A stretch of DNA of 64,000 bases from Cellulomonas timonensis (GTDB lineage: Bacteria; Actinomycetota; Actinomycetes; Actinomycetales; Cellulomonadaceae), in assembly GCF_900046455.1 (NCBI RefSeq), contig NZ_FCOT01000012.1, forward strand, positions 310,001-374,000. The letters run 5' to 3'. Position numbers and translations under genes: made by a program. Of this stretch, positions 19,137 to 27,824 are shown piece after piece (position 1 is the stretch's first letter; the number at the start of each line of letters is the position of its first letter). Below the pieces are notes generated by a model. The model was not told the origin of the DNA. It did not search any database and saw only the letters and a program-made list of their open reading frames with translations.

Positions 19137-20007
19137 GGCCGGACATCCTCTCGACGCCGCGCAGCAGCGCGGAGTGGTCCAGGCCGCCGTCGCCGTTCGC
19201 GCGCGCGGAGCCCATGAGCTGGGCGACCAGCGCGCCGACGGGGATGGCCACGCCTGCCTCGCGGGCCGCCGAGGTGACGATGCCCAGGTCCTTGTGGTGC
19301 AGGTCGATGCGGAAGCCGGGCGCGAACTCCCGGTCGAGCATCCCCTGCGCCTTGAGGTCGAGGATGCGGTTGCCGGCGAGCCCGCCGGCCAGCACCTCGA
19401 CAGCCGCCTGGGTGTCCACCCCGTAGGCCTCGAGGAACACGATCGCCTCCGCGACGAGCTGGATCGTCCCCCCGACGATGAGCTGGTTCGCGGCCTTGAC
19501 GGTCTGCCCCGAGCCGTTCGGCCCGACGTGCACGATCGTGCGGCCCACGGCCTCGAGGAGCGGGCGCACCTCCGCGACGTCGGCGTCCTCGCCGCCGAGC
19601 ATGATCGACAGCGTGCCGTCGATCGCGCCCCGCTCGCCGCCGGAGACGGGCGCGTCCAGAGGCCGCAGCCCCCGGGCACGGCACTCCTGCGCCACCCGCA
19701 CCGCCACATCCGGCCGGATGGAGCTCATGTCGATGTGGATCACACCGGCGGTCGCGTGCTCCAGCACACCGCCGGGGCCCAGGACGACCTCCTCGACCTG
19801 CGGGGAGTCAGGCAGCATCGTGATGACCACGTCGGCCCCCGCCACCGCCTCCGCGATGCTCGCGGCGCGTCGGCCGCCTCCTTCTTCCAGGGCCGCCATG
19901 CGGGCGTCGCCGTGGTCGTAGCCGACCACCACGTGCCCGGCCGCCACCAGGTTGCGGGCCATGGGCAGGCCCATGATCCCCAGTCCGATCACTGCGAGGT
20001 GGGACAT
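19123..20007 (-). CDS. garR: 2-hydroxy-3-oxopropionate (tartronate semialdehyde) reductase
   Basis: The 294-aa protein starts at ATG 20007. It has the NAD(P)-binding N-terminus LAVIGLGIMGLPMARNL, the substrate signature PLDAPVSGGERGAIDGTL and catalytic-Lys helix GQTVKAANQLIVGG of the beta-hydroxyacid dehydrogenase family, GarR/GlxR branch. It reduces tartronate semialdehyde to D-glycerate. Its neighbours, an aldolase before it and an isomerase and glycerate kinase after it, support this over 3-hydroxyisobutyrate dehydrogenase. Confidence 0.9.
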   Translation of the reverse strand: MSHLAVIGLGIMGLPMARNLVAAGHVVVGYDHGDARMAALEEGGGRRAASIAEAVAGADVVITMLPDSPQVEEVVLGPGGVLEHATAGVIHIDMSSIRPDVAVRVAQECRARGLRPLDAPVSGGERGAIDGTLSIMLGGEDADVAEVRPLLEAVGRTIVHVGPNGSGQTVKAANQLIVGGTIQLVAEAIVFLEAYGVDTQAAVEVLAGGLAGNRILDLKAQGMLDREFAPGFRIDLHHKDLGIVTSAAREAGVAIPVGALVAQLMGSARANGDGGLDHSALLRGVERMSGRELR

Positions 20008-20029
20008 CCTCGTTCCTCTCCATCGATGA

Positions 20030-20054
20030 GCCCCTCGGGGTTTCCCGTCGGGGC
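20030..20054 (-). other. Small intercistronic hairpin before garR
   Basis: GCCCC (20030-20034) pairs with GGGGC (20050-20054) in the 71-nt gap between the aldolase and garR. It may be an mRNA processing or attenuation element. Weak evidence. Confidence 0.3.
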
Positions 20055-20078
20055 GTGCTGCGGGTGTGACGGCTCGCG

Positions 20079-20864
20079 TCAGGGAGCGTCGAGCGCTCGT
20101 GCGGCCTTGAGGTGCTGCGCGGCTGCCGCCTCCAGGTGGACGATGTCCGAGGCGACGCTGGCGAAGGTGAAGCCCTGCTGGAGTCGCCGTGCGGCGATCT
20201 CGCCGGACGCGCAGTGGATCCCGGCGGCGACGCCCGCGTCGGCGGCGGCCGCCAGGACCCGGAGCAGTGCGCCCTCGAAGACCTCGCTGGTCAGCGGGTC
20301 TCCCGGGTAGCGGGCGCCGAGGACCAGCGACAGGTCCGACGGGCCGACGTACACCCCGTCGATGCCCTGCGTCTGGCAGATCTCCTCGACGTTCTCCAGC
20401 CCGGGCGCCGTCTCGATCATCGCGAGGCAGAGCATGTCGCGATCGCGGTCGACGGTGGCCCCGTGGGCGCCGAGCGTCGAGCGGATCGGGCCGTAGGACC
20501 TGTTGCCGCGCGGTGGGTACCGGCAGGCGTCGGCCGCACGGCGGGCGCTGGCGGCGTCGTCGACGAGCGGGACGATCACCCCGACGGCCCCAGCGTCGAG
20601 CGCCCGCCCGATCTGGGTCGCGGAGTTCTCCGGCACCCGGACGAGCCCGACGCAGCCGGGCGAGCCGTCGATCGCGGTGAGCGCGTGCAGCATGTCGTTG
20701 TAGCCGCCGAACCCGTGCTGCGCGTCGACGCACACGTAGTCGTAGCCGACCCGGGACAGCCGCTCAGCGGCCACACCGGAGCCCAGCATGGACCAGTACC
20801 CGACGACCGTCTCTCGTGCGCGCATGCGCTCGGCGAATGCGGCGCTCGCAGTCTGGGGGGTCAT
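20079..20864 (-). CDS. HpcH/HpaI-family aldolase (2-keto-3-deoxy-sugar-acid aldolase)
   Basis: The 261-aa protein starts at ATG 20864, overlapping the permease stop (ATGA). The class II HpaI signature is clear: YDYVCVDAQHGFGGYND, GAVGVIVPLVDDAASARRA, MIETAPGLENVEEI and GIDGVYVGPSDLSLVLGA (metal ligands Glu and Asp). Relatives split 2-keto-3-deoxy-glucarate or 2-keto-3-deoxy-L-rhamnonate into pyruvate and an aldehyde. With garR next to it, the glucarate/galactarate-type reaction giving tartronate semialdehyde is the best guess. Confidence 0.88.
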   Translation of the reverse strand: MTPQTASAAFAERMRARETVVGYWSMLGSGVAAERLSRVGYDYVCVDAQHGFGGYNDMLHALTAIDGSPGCVGLVRVPENSATQIGRALDAGAVGVIVPLVDDAASARRAADACRYPPRGNRSYGPIRSTLGAHGATVDRDRDMLCLAMIETAPGLENVEEICQTQGIDGVYVGPSDLSLVLGARYPGDPLTSEVFEGALLRVLAAAADAGVAAGIHCASGEIAARRLQQGFTFASVASDIVHLEAAAAQHLKAARALDAP

Positions 20865-21739
20865 CCCTTCACCGCCCCTGCGGACAGGCCCGTGACCAGG
20901 TACTTCTGGACGTAGGCGAAGAGCAGGATGACGGGGAGCACGGCGATGAGCCCACCGGCGGCGAGCGAGCCGTAGTCGACGCCGAACTCGCCGAGCATGT
21001 AGCTCAGCCCGACGGGGACGGTGAACTTGCTCTGCTCGTTGATGAACATCACGGCGAACAGGAAGTTGTTCCAGGCGCCGATGAACGCATAGGCGCCCAC
21101 GGCGACCATTCCTGGCACGAGCAACGGGAAGATGACCCGCCGGAACCCGGCGAACCGGCTGCAGCCGTCGACCCAGGCCGCCTCCTCGAGGGAGATGGGG
21201 ATGTTCTTGATGAAGCCGGCCATGAGCAGCATGGACAGTGGCAGGTGGAACACCGTGTCGGCGATGACCAGGGCCCACAGGCTGTTCATCAGGCCCATGC
21301 CCTGGAAGATCTTGAAGAGCGGGATGAGCATCATCGCGCCGGGGATGAACTGCGTGGACAGCATGAGCAGCTGGAACGCGTTCTTCCCGCGGAACGAGTA
21401 GCGCGAGAGCGCGTAGCCGCACATCACCGCGATGATCGTGGAGACGACGACAGCGAGCACGGCGACGATCATCGAGTTCAAGAAGAACTGGCTGAAGTTC
21501 CCGTTGACCCAGACGTACTTGAGGTTCTCCGTGGTGAACGGCTTGGGCAGCAGCGAGGACGATCCGCGCTCGCGGAACGCGAACATCACCATCCAGTAGA
21601 ACGGCAGGAGGGTGAAGAGCATGTACAGGCTCAGGGGCCCGTGGATCCGCCAGACGACTCGGCGGCGGCGTGCACGGGGACGCTGGGGGTCGGCCGGCGC
21701 CACCGCGGGTGCGGGCGCGGGCGCGGTGATGGCGCTCAT
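20861..21739 (-). CDS. Carbohydrate ABC transporter permease (MalG type)
   Basis: The 292-aa protein starts at ATG 21739. Six membrane helices follow an Ala/Pro/Arg-rich cytoplasmic tail. The EAA loop (SLEEAAWVDGCSRFAGFRRVIFP split by one helix turn) binds the shared ATPase. No ATPase gene is in the cluster, so a multi-substrate MsiK-like ATPase elsewhere probably powers it, as is usual in actinobacteria. Overlaps both neighbours by 4 nt. Confidence 0.92.
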   Translation of the reverse strand: MSAITAPAPAPAVAPADPQRPRARRRRVVWRIHGPLSLYMLFTLLPFYWMVMFAFRERGSSSLLPKPFTTENLKYVWVNGNFSQFFLNSMIVAVLAVVVSTIIAVMCGYALSRYSFRGKNAFQLLMLSTQFIPGAMMLIPLFKIFQGMGLMNSLWALVIADTVFHLPLSMLLMAGFIKNIPISLEEAAWVDGCSRFAGFRRVIFPLLVPGMVAVGAYAFIGAWNNFLFAVMFINEQSKFTVPVGLSYMLGEFGVDYGSLAAGGLIAVLPVILLFAYVQKYLVTGLSAGAVKG

Positions 21740-22650
21740 GACTGGTCCTCCCCCATCTTGGTGAGCTTCATGTAGACGACGCAGGCGACGGTGAGGATGG
21801 CGAACGCGACGACGGTGAGCGCCGACCCGTATCCGAACTCCTTGGTCTTGAGCGCTGTCTGCGCCACATACAGCGGCAGCGTGGTGGTGGACCCGGCGGG
21901 GCCGCCGCCGGTCAAGGTCAGCAGCAGGTCCACGTTGTTGAACTCCCAGATCGCGCGCAGCAGCGTCGCGACCACGAGCCCGTTCTTGATGTGGGGAAGC
22001 GTGATGCTCCAGAAGCGGCGCGCTCTGCCGGCGCCGTCGACGTGCGCGGCCTCGTACAGCTCGCCCGGGACGGACTGGAGGTCGGCGAGGATCATGATCG
22101 CGAAGAAGGGAATGCCCTTCCACATCTCCGCGATGACGGCCGCCCAGAAGGCGCCGGTCGAGCTGGACAGCAGTGACGTGCCGTAGTCGACGACGCCCAT
22201 GTCGGCCAGGTATCTGGTGATGCCGGTGGTGGGGTTGAAGATCAGCATCCAGATGGTCGTCGTGAGGATTCCGGCGACGGCCCACGGGGCGAACACCATG
22301 GCGCGCGCGAGGCCGCGCCCCCGGAACTGCTCATTGACGATGAGGGCCAGCGCGACACCGAAGACCAACTGCAGGGAGACCTCGGTGACGACCCATTTGC
22401 CGGTGAACGCGAGGCTCTTCCAGAAGACCGGGTCGTCGAGGATCTGGCGGAAGTTGGCCAGCCCGACGAATCCGTCGTCCCAGGGCGTCAGGACGTTCTG
22501 CTGCTGGAACGCCGAGTAGATGACGTTCCCCACGGGGTAGACGAGGAACACCGCCACCAGCACGAGGGCGGGGCCGACGAGGAGATAGGGCGTGCGTGGT
22601 GTTCGGGTGGGGCGCACGGGTGGTGGACCCGTGACCGTGCTGTGTGACAT
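21736..22650 (-). CDS. Carbohydrate ABC transporter permease (MalF type)
   Basis: The 304-aa protein starts at ATG 22650 (AAGGAA seven bases upstream). It has six membrane segments, beginning PYLLVGPALVLVAVFLVYP, and the EAA loop GELYEAAHVDGAGRARRFW. It pairs with the following MalG-type permease (4-nt overlap) and the upstream binding protein to import the substrate of the sugar-acid pathway. Confidence 0.92.
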   Translation of the reverse strand: MSHSTVTGPPPVRPTRTPRTPYLLVGPALVLVAVFLVYPVGNVIYSAFQQQNVLTPWDDGFVGLANFRQILDDPVFWKSLAFTGKWVVTEVSLQLVFGVALALIVNEQFRGRGLARAMVFAPWAVAGILTTTIWMLIFNPTTGITRYLADMGVVDYGTSLLSSSTGAFWAAVIAEMWKGIPFFAIMILADLQSVPGELYEAAHVDGAGRARRFWSITLPHIKNGLVVATLLRAIWEFNNVDLLLTLTGGGPAGSTTTLPLYVAQTALKTKEFGYGSALTVVAFAILTVACVVYMKLTKMGEDQS

Positions 22651-22721
22651 GACGGCTTCCTTGCTGTCGGTTCGAGGGGGACCGGTCCGGCGCACGGGCG
22701 CGGGCCGGACCGGTCCTCTCG

Positions 22722-24050
22722 TCAGTTGGTCGTGCGGGCCTCGAACGCCTCACGCGAGGCCTCGAACGCCTCGGCGAGCTCGGCGCAGAACTCCTCGACG
22801 GACAGGTCGCCCTGCAGCGCCATCTGCCACTTGGGCAGGCTGTCCGTGGTGGTGATCGCGGTGAACTCGGGCAGGTAGTACGGGTGCTCGAGCGGCACAG
22901 TCGCGGACTCGGCCATCGCCTGCTGCGAGACGGCGATCGGCTGGGAGTCGGCGACCCAGGCCTCGGTGGCCACGGCGTTGTTGCCGGGGATGTACCCCGA
23001 CTCGCGCGCCCAGTAGGAGTTGCCCTCCTCCTCCATCATGAACTTCAGGAACTCCCACGACTCCTCGGGGTGCTGGGACTTCTCGAACATCGCGAAGCCG
23101 AGGACGAGGCTGCTCTGCACCCGCACGCCGTTGTCCGCGGGGAAGGCGACGACGGACGCGACCTTGTCCTCGCCGAGGGCGGCGACGTGGTCGGGGTAGG
23201 AGCCGATCGAGTGGGAGAGCATGGCTGTCGAGCCGGCGGCGAACTGCGCCACCATCACCTTGAAGTCGGCCGTCAGGTCGCTCTGCGCGGTGGTCGTCTT
23301 GTACAGGCCCGCGTAGTCCTTCGCGGCGGCGACGACCTCGGGGTTGCGGAAGACGGACGTGCCGTCCTCGTTGAAGTAGGCGCCGACGCCCGCCTGGGGC
23401 AGCACCATCCCGGCGAACTGGGACCAGTAGCCGGTGCCCCCGCGGATCGTGTAGCCGAACTGGCCGGTGTCCTTCTGGGTGAGCTTCTCAGCCGCCTCGT
23501 AGAAGTCATCCCAGGTCTTCGGGGCTCCGAGGCCGGCCGCGTCGGCCAGGTCGGGCCGGTACCAGATCACGTCGGTCAGGGCGCTGCTGGGCGTCAGGTA
23601 GAGCACCCCGTCGGCGGCGGCCGACTTGGCGGACTGGATCATCGAGGCGGACATCGACTCGTCGAACCCGTCGGCGGCCATCCGGTCGTCCAGTGGCGCG
23701 AGGGCCTTCTGGGCGACCAGGGCTGACAGGTCGGACGCCTTCGGGGTGAGCAGGTCCGGCGTCGTGCCGGTCGCGATCGCGGTCTCGATCTTCTCCATGT
23801 ACGAGTCGGTCGGCAGGCCGACGTACTCGATGCGGATGTCCGGGTGCTCCGCCTCGAACATCTCGATCAGCTTGTTGAGACGCTCAGTGCGGGCGGTGCG
23901 CGCATCGGTGTCCCACAACGTGAGGGTGACGGGCCCGCCGTCGGCTCCGGCTTCCTCGTCGGCGCTCGCGCACGCGCCCAGTCCCAGCGTGAGTGCCAAC
24001 GCGGCTCCCACGGCAATGCTGCGTCGCCGCTTCTGGCTGACGAACTGCAT
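22722..24050 (-). CDS. Sugar-type ABC transporter substrate-binding lipoprotein
   Basis: The 442-aa protein starts at ATG 24050 (GGGAG six bases upstream). A lipoprotein signal peptide ends at lipobox LGAC with Cys27. The mature part is a family 1 extracellular solute-binding protein (VTLTLWDTDARTARTERL, WDDFYEAAEKLT, ESWEFLKFMMEEEG). It captures the transported compound outside the membrane. First gene of the operon; its promoter lies in the 118-nt gap shared with the divergent GntR gene. Confidence 0.93.
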   Translation of the reverse strand: MQFVSQKRRRSIAVGAALALTLGLGACASADEEAGADGGPVTLTLWDTDARTARTERLNKLIEMFEAEHPDIRIEYVGLPTDSYMEKIETAIATGTTPDLLTPKASDLSALVAQKALAPLDDRMAADGFDESMSASMIQSAKSAAADGVLYLTPSSALTDVIWYRPDLADAAGLGAPKTWDDFYEAAEKLTQKDTGQFGYTIRGGTGYWSQFAGMVLPQAGVGAYFNEDGTSVFRNPEVVAAAKDYAGLYKTTTAQSDLTADFKVMVAQFAAGSTAMLSHSIGSYPDHVAALGEDKVASVVAFPADNGVRVQSSLVLGFAMFEKSQHPEESWEFLKFMMEEEGNSYWARESGYIPGNNAVATEAWVADSQPIAVSQQAMAESATVPLEHPYYLPEFTAITTTDSLPKWQMALQGDLSVEEFCAELAEAFEASREAFEARTTN

Positions 24051-24128
24051 GAGTAGCTCCCTTGCTACGGCCAATGAAGGTGTCCCCACGACGCGAAAAC
24101 AGGGGGCGTCGGACGGGGTCATGCATCT

Positions 24129-24148
24129 TGTATATCAGATACCGTACA
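24129..24148. promoter_or_regulatory. Candidate GntR operator
   Basis: TGTATATCAGATACCGTACA has outer arms TGTA/TACA and inner arms GTAT-N5-ATAC. It lies between the divergent transporter operon and the GntR gene. FCD-type GntR proteins bind short AT-rich palindromes of this kind, so control of both directions is plausible. The symmetry is incomplete. Confidence 0.5.
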
Positions 24149-24168
24149 GATGGGCTACGCTCTGAACC

Positions 24169-24825
24169 GTGAGCACACCATCACCAGCCATCACCACCTA
24201 CCGGCCCATGCCGTCCAGGACGGCATGGGTAGCCGGAGAGATCCGACGAGGGATCCTGTCCGGGCACTTCGCCGCAGGCAGCCCTCTGGCCGAGGTCGAG
24301 CTCGCCACCCTCTACGGGGTGTCGAAGACCCCCGTCCGGGAGGCCCTGAAGACGCTCGCCGGGCAGGGCCTGGTCAGCTTCAGCGAGTTCAAGGGCGCCG
24401 CCGTCACAGTCGTCGATCGCGCCCTGGTCAAGGACGTGTTCGAGGTCCGCATGCTCCTCGAGCCGACCGCCGTCGCCGCGACGGTCCGCGCGCGCGCCGA
24501 CGTCACCGAGGCGGGCGAGCTCCTGCGGCGCGCGGCCGAGGCGACGACACACGAAGAGCGCAGCGACCTCAACCGCGCCTTCCACCGGACGCTGTACGCC
24601 GGCTGCGGCAACATCCAGCTCATCGACATCCTCGACGGGCTGCGGGAGCGCACCGCCCTCATCTCCGTGACGCTGTGGCAGTCCGACCCGAGCTGGGCGA
24701 CCGAGGCCACCGAGCACGCCGCGCTCTGGGAGGCGGCCACCGCAGGCGACGCCACCAAGGTCGAGCGGCTGACGCGCGAGCACATCGAGCAGTTCGCCAC
24801 CCGCTGCATCGCCCGCTTCGAGTAG
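24169..24825 (+). CDS. GntR-family regulator, FCD subfamily
   Basis: The 218-aa protein starts at GTG 24169. TACGCT at 24156-24161 lies seven bases before the GTG, so it may be leaderless. The winged helix-turn-helix is at residues about 15-80 (SPLAEVELATLYGVSKTPVREALKTL). The all-helical FCD sensor domain is at about 90-215, with its metal-binding positions in VFEVRMLLEP, FHRTLYAGCGN and EHAALWEAATAGD. It probably senses the sugar acid or an intermediate and controls both the transporter operon and the dehydratase. Confidence 0.9.
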   Translation: MSTPSPAITTYRPMPSRTAWVAGEIRRGILSGHFAAGSPLAEVELATLYGVSKTPVREALKTLAGQGLVSFSEFKGAAVTVVDRALVKDVFEVRMLLEPTAVAATVRARADVTEAGELLRRAAEATTHEERSDLNRAFHRTLYAGCGNIQLIDILDGLRERTALISVTLWQSDPSWATEATEHAALWEAATAGDATKVERLTREHIEQFATRCIARFE

Positions 24826-24872
24826 CACACGACGGGCGCGCCACCCGCGCCCGACAGATTGAGAGGACGTCG

Positions 24873-26027
24873 ATGACGACGAACGAGCCCCTGGCGATCA
24901 CGGGCCTGCACACCTACATGCAGCGCGTCGGCAACCGGCCGCGGCTGCTGGTCCGGATCGACACCGACGCGGGCATCAGCGGGTGGGGCGAGGCGTACAA
25001 CCACGGCCCCGACCGCGCTCTCCCCCCGCTGCTGGACTACCTGTTCGACATCATCAAGGGCGCCGACGCCCGCCGCGTCGAGCACATCTCGGCAGTCCTC
25101 ATCCGCAGCACGCGGTTCCCCCCGGGCGCCCTGGGGCTGGCGGCCATCGCCGCGATCGACCACGCCCTGTGGGACATCGCGGGCAAGGCCGCGAACCTGC
25201 CGGTGTACATGCTGCTGGGCGGCAACGTCCGCGACCGCGTCCCGGTGTACTGCGGCCTGTACGACGCCCCGGACCCCGACGAGTGCCTGGACCGCGCGCA
25301 GGCGATGCACGAGGCCTTCGGGTTCACCGCCTTCAAGCTCAGCCCCTACCGGCGCCAGCCGCACGACACCCGGTGGGGAACCCTGTGCCGCGAGGTCGCC
25401 GACTACTTCGGCGAGCTGCGCTCGCGCGCCCCCCAGGACTGGGAGTTCGCGTTCGACGCCCACGCCAAGGTCTTCGAGCCGATCCGCGCCCTGCAGCTCG
25501 CGGACGCGCTCGCGCCGTTCGACCCGCTGTTCCTCGAGGAGCCGCTCCGCCCGGAGCACATCCCCGCCTGGGGCAGGCTGCGCGCGCAGATGCGTATCCC
25601 GCTCGCCACCGGGGAGTCGCTCTACTCCCCCTACGAGTTCCTCGCCCTGCTGAGCGCGGGCGGCGTCGACATCGCCCAGCCGGACATCTGCGTGGTCGGC
25701 GGGCTCACCCAGATGCGCAAGATCGCCACGATCGCCGACGCCCACTACGTCCCGATCGCGCCGCACAACCCGATGGGCCCGCTCGCGACGGCGCACAACG
25801 TGCACTTCGCGGCGGCGACCACGAACTTCGCCTACCTGGAGTACAAGCCCGACACCACCACGTGGTGCCCCGACCCGTACCTGCCGACCGACGGCCACCT
25901 CGACCTGCGCCCGGACCGGCCCGGGTGGGGCGTCGAGATCGACGAGGAGGCGCTCGCGCACGACGACTACGTGCACTGGGAGCGCCGCCTGCCCGTGCGG
26001 CCAGACGGGTCCGTCGCGTTCGTGTGA
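24873..26027 (+). CDS. Mandelate racemase/muconate lactonizing family dehydratase, DgoD-like
   Basis: The 384-aa protein starts at ATG 24873 (GAGAGGA five bases upstream), 47 nt after the GntR stop. This enolase-superfamily enzyme shows the galactonate-dehydratase-type active site: Asp195 with His197 (FAFDAHAKV), Glu222 or Glu223 (FLEEPL), Glu248 (ATGESLY) as metal ligands, and general-base His298 (IAPHNPMGPLATA). It should dehydrate an acid sugar to a 2-keto-3-deoxy acid, the substrate of the HpaI-type aldolase. The exact sugar acid is not readable from the sequence. Confidence 0.88.
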   Translation: MTTNEPLAITGLHTYMQRVGNRPRLLVRIDTDAGISGWGEAYNHGPDRALPPLLDYLFDIIKGADARRVEHISAVLIRSTRFPPGALGLAAIAAIDHALWDIAGKAANLPVYMLLGGNVRDRVPVYCGLYDAPDPDECLDRAQAMHEAFGFTAFKLSPYRRQPHDTRWGTLCREVADYFGELRSRAPQDWEFAFDAHAKVFEPIRALQLADALAPFDPLFLEEPLRPEHIPAWGRLRAQMRIPLATGESLYSPYEFLALLSAGGVDIAQPDICVVGGLTQMRKIATIADAHYVPIAPHNPMGPLATAHNVHFAAATTNFAYLEYKPDTTTWCPDPYLPTDGHLDLRPDRPGWGVEIDEEALAHDDYVHWERRLPVRPDGSVAFV

Positions 26028-26097
26028 GCGCGTCGGCGGCCACCGCCATCTGGGGCGGATGGCCGCCGCGCGCCCGCGACACTTCACCCGATCGGCT

Positions 26098-26143
26098 GTC
26101 AACTAATGATTGACGTCACGCCCTTCGTCAAGTCATAGTTGAC
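26098..26143 (+). promoter_or_regulatory. Two GTCAA-N7-TTGAC operators and promoter
   Basis: GTCAA-N7-TTGAC occurs at 26098-26114 and 26127-26143, centres 29 bp apart, inside a larger imperfect inverted repeat (26097-26144). TTGACG (26110-26115), an 18-nt spacer and CATAGT (26134-26139) form a promoter overlapping both sites, and the second site ends 2 nt before the start codon. Binding would block the promoter, so autorepression by the downstream HTH protein is likely. Confidence 0.7.
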
Positions 26144-26145
26144 AC

Positions 26146-26748
26146 ATGACCTCCGACGACACGCCCACCCAGCCCGGCGGAGACTCCCTCCGCGACCACC
26201 TCGCCCGCGCCCTACACGACGTCGACCCCACCCTGCGCGATCGCCTCACGCATGACGCCGACGCGCACCTCGAGCTCGTCGCGCTGGCCCGCGCCGCGCG
26301 CTCGGAGACCGACGTGCTGCTCGCCGCCGCCGTCCAGTCCGCGCGCGGCGCCGGCTGCACCTGGGAGCAGGTCGGCGCCGTGCTCGGCATGACCCGCCAG
26401 GCCGCCCAGCAGCGCTACGGGCAGCCGGACGCCTCCACGGCAGCAGCAGCCAGCGGCGGCTCGAAGGAGCGGCTCATCCTGCGCCCGCTGTCCGCGTTCA
26501 ACGAGATGTCAGTCCTCGCGCGCGCCGGCCGCTATGGCTGGCACTCGGTCGCCTACGGCCCGCTCTTCCACGTGCTCGAACGGGACGACCGCCAGTGGGA
26601 GCACACTCGGACCTTCGGCTCCCTGCCGGACGGCGGCGGCTGGCTGCCCGTCGGATCGGGCTGGGCGTGGTGGAGCTACTGGGCCCGCCCCACCGACCTC
26701 CCCGCCCTGCCCGGCGACCCGACGGCCAGCGAGCTGGTGCGGGGCTGA
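26146..26748 (+). CDS. HTH protein of unknown family, probable autorepressor
   Basis: The 200-aa protein probably starts leaderless at ATG 26146, six bases after CATAGT. Residues about 30-65 are helical and acidic. Residues about 65-92 (CTWEQVGAVLGMTRQAAQQR) are a sigma-like helix-turn-helix. The C-terminal half (about 105-195) is Trp- and Gly-rich (YGWHSVAYGPLFHVLE, WAWWSYWARP) and may be a ligand- or partner-binding domain. No family name is claimed. It stands alone, and two operators overlap its promoter. Confidence 0.7.
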   Translation: MTSDDTPTQPGGDSLRDHLARALHDVDPTLRDRLTHDADAHLELVALARAARSETDVLLAAAVQSARGAGCTWEQVGAVLGMTRQAAQQRYGQPDASTAAAASGGSKERLILRPLSAFNEMSVLARAGRYGWHSVAYGPLFHVLERDDRQWEHTRTFGSLPDGGGWLPVGSGWAWWSYWARPTDLPALPGDPTASELVRG

Positions 26749-26875
26749 CCTCCTCGCCAGCCGGTCCGCACGTGAGCTGGCGCTGGGCGATGCGCTGGGC
26801 CGCCCGCCGCCTGCGCGTGCGCTGACCACGGCACCGCCGGCAGGACGTCAGGCCCAGGCCATCACCGCGCCGGGA

Positions 26876-27763
26876 TCAGGCCTGGTCGACGCGGTCGAGG
26901 AACTGCAGCATCGCGGCGGCGAGGGCCTGCGGCGCCTCGAGGGCGACATAGTGGCCGACCCCGTCCAGCAGCACGGACTCCACGTCGCCGGTGGAGACCT
27001 GGCGGACAGTCCCCTCGGTGAACGGGCCCCCGAACCCGCCGACGGCGAGGATCGGGAGGTCCAGCGGCTGGGCGGCCGCGAGCGCCCGGAGCTCGTCGCC
27101 CTCGGCGAGCATCGACCGGTACAGGCCTGCGGCGCCGTCCCAACCGCGGGGCCGGGAGTAGGCGCGGGCGAACTCGGTGACGTCGTCGTCGGTGACGGCG
27201 CCATCGACGGCGGTCATCGACGGGAACGCCCAGTCGCCCAGGAGCGCGCGCTCGCGACCGGCGAAGAGCAGCTCGGCGATACCGGGCGCGGCGAGGACGC
27301 CGATGTGCCAGGACCCGCCGTGGGTGACGTCCGCGAACCCCTCGAGCCCGAATCCCGCGAGGCCCATCTCGATGGCGGTGAGGCTGGCGACGTCAGCGGG
27401 GCGCCCGGCGGCGAGGCGGAAGGCCGCGCCGCCGCTGATGTCCTGGGCGACGAGGTGCACCGGGCCGACGTCGAGGTGGCGGATGAGCTGGCGCAGATCC
27501 TCCGACGCGGTGGCGCTGTTGTGGTCATCCCCGGCGGGGGCGGAGTCACCGAACCCGCGCAGGTCGACGGCGAACACCCGATGGCGTGAGGCGAGGAGCG
27601 GGATGAGCCGGTGGAACGCCCACCACGTCTCCGGGAAGCCGTGGACCAGCAGGATCGGCGAGCCGGACTCCCCCGCCGACACGTAGTGGAGGCTGGTCCC
27701 GTTCACCCTTGCGGTGTGGTGGACGACGCCCGCGAGGGTGCGACCGGAGGCTGTGCTGGGCAT
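26876..27763 (-). CDS. Alpha/beta hydrolase, epoxide-hydrolase-like
   Basis: The 295-aa protein starts at ATG 27763 (GGGGAG upstream; an in-frame ATG at 27802 lies in the operator). It has the oxyanion motif HGFPETW (residues 41-47). The nucleophile elbow reads VAQDISGGA, placing Asp108 rather than Ser as nucleophile, as in epoxide hydrolases and haloalkane dehalogenases. VDLRGFGDS and the C-terminal His (VGHYVALEAPQ) complete the fold. It is divergent from a MarR gene, with two MarR-type palindromes between them, so it is probably induced by an aromatic or reactive compound. Confidence 0.86.
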   Translation of the reverse strand: MPSTASGRTLAGVVHHTARVNGTSLHYVSAGESGSPILLVHGFPETWWAFHRLIPLLASRHRVFAVDLRGFGDSAPAGDDHNSATASEDLRQLIRHLDVGPVHLVAQDISGGAAFRLAAGRPADVASLTAIEMGLAGFGLEGFADVTHGGSWHIGVLAAPGIAELLFAGRERALLGDWAFPSMTAVDGAVTDDDVTEFARAYSRPRGWDGAAGLYRSMLAEGDELRALAAAQPLDLPILAVGGFGGPFTEGTVRQVSTGDVESVLLDGVGHYVALEAPQALAAAMLQFLDRVDQA

Positions 27764-27782
27764 GACGCCACTCCCCTGGGTT

Positions 27783-27824
27783 TGGACAACCTGGTTGTCC
27801 AACTCTAGACAACCTGGTTGTCCA
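27783..27824. promoter_or_regulatory. Duplicated MarR operator
   Basis: TGGACAACCTGGTTGTCCA (27783-27801) is a perfect 19-bp palindrome. TAGACAACCTGGTTGTCCA (27806-27824) repeats it with one end base changed; centres are 23 bp apart. The sites fill the gap between the hydrolase and the divergent MarR gene and fit the size and symmetry of MarR operators. Confidence 0.85.
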
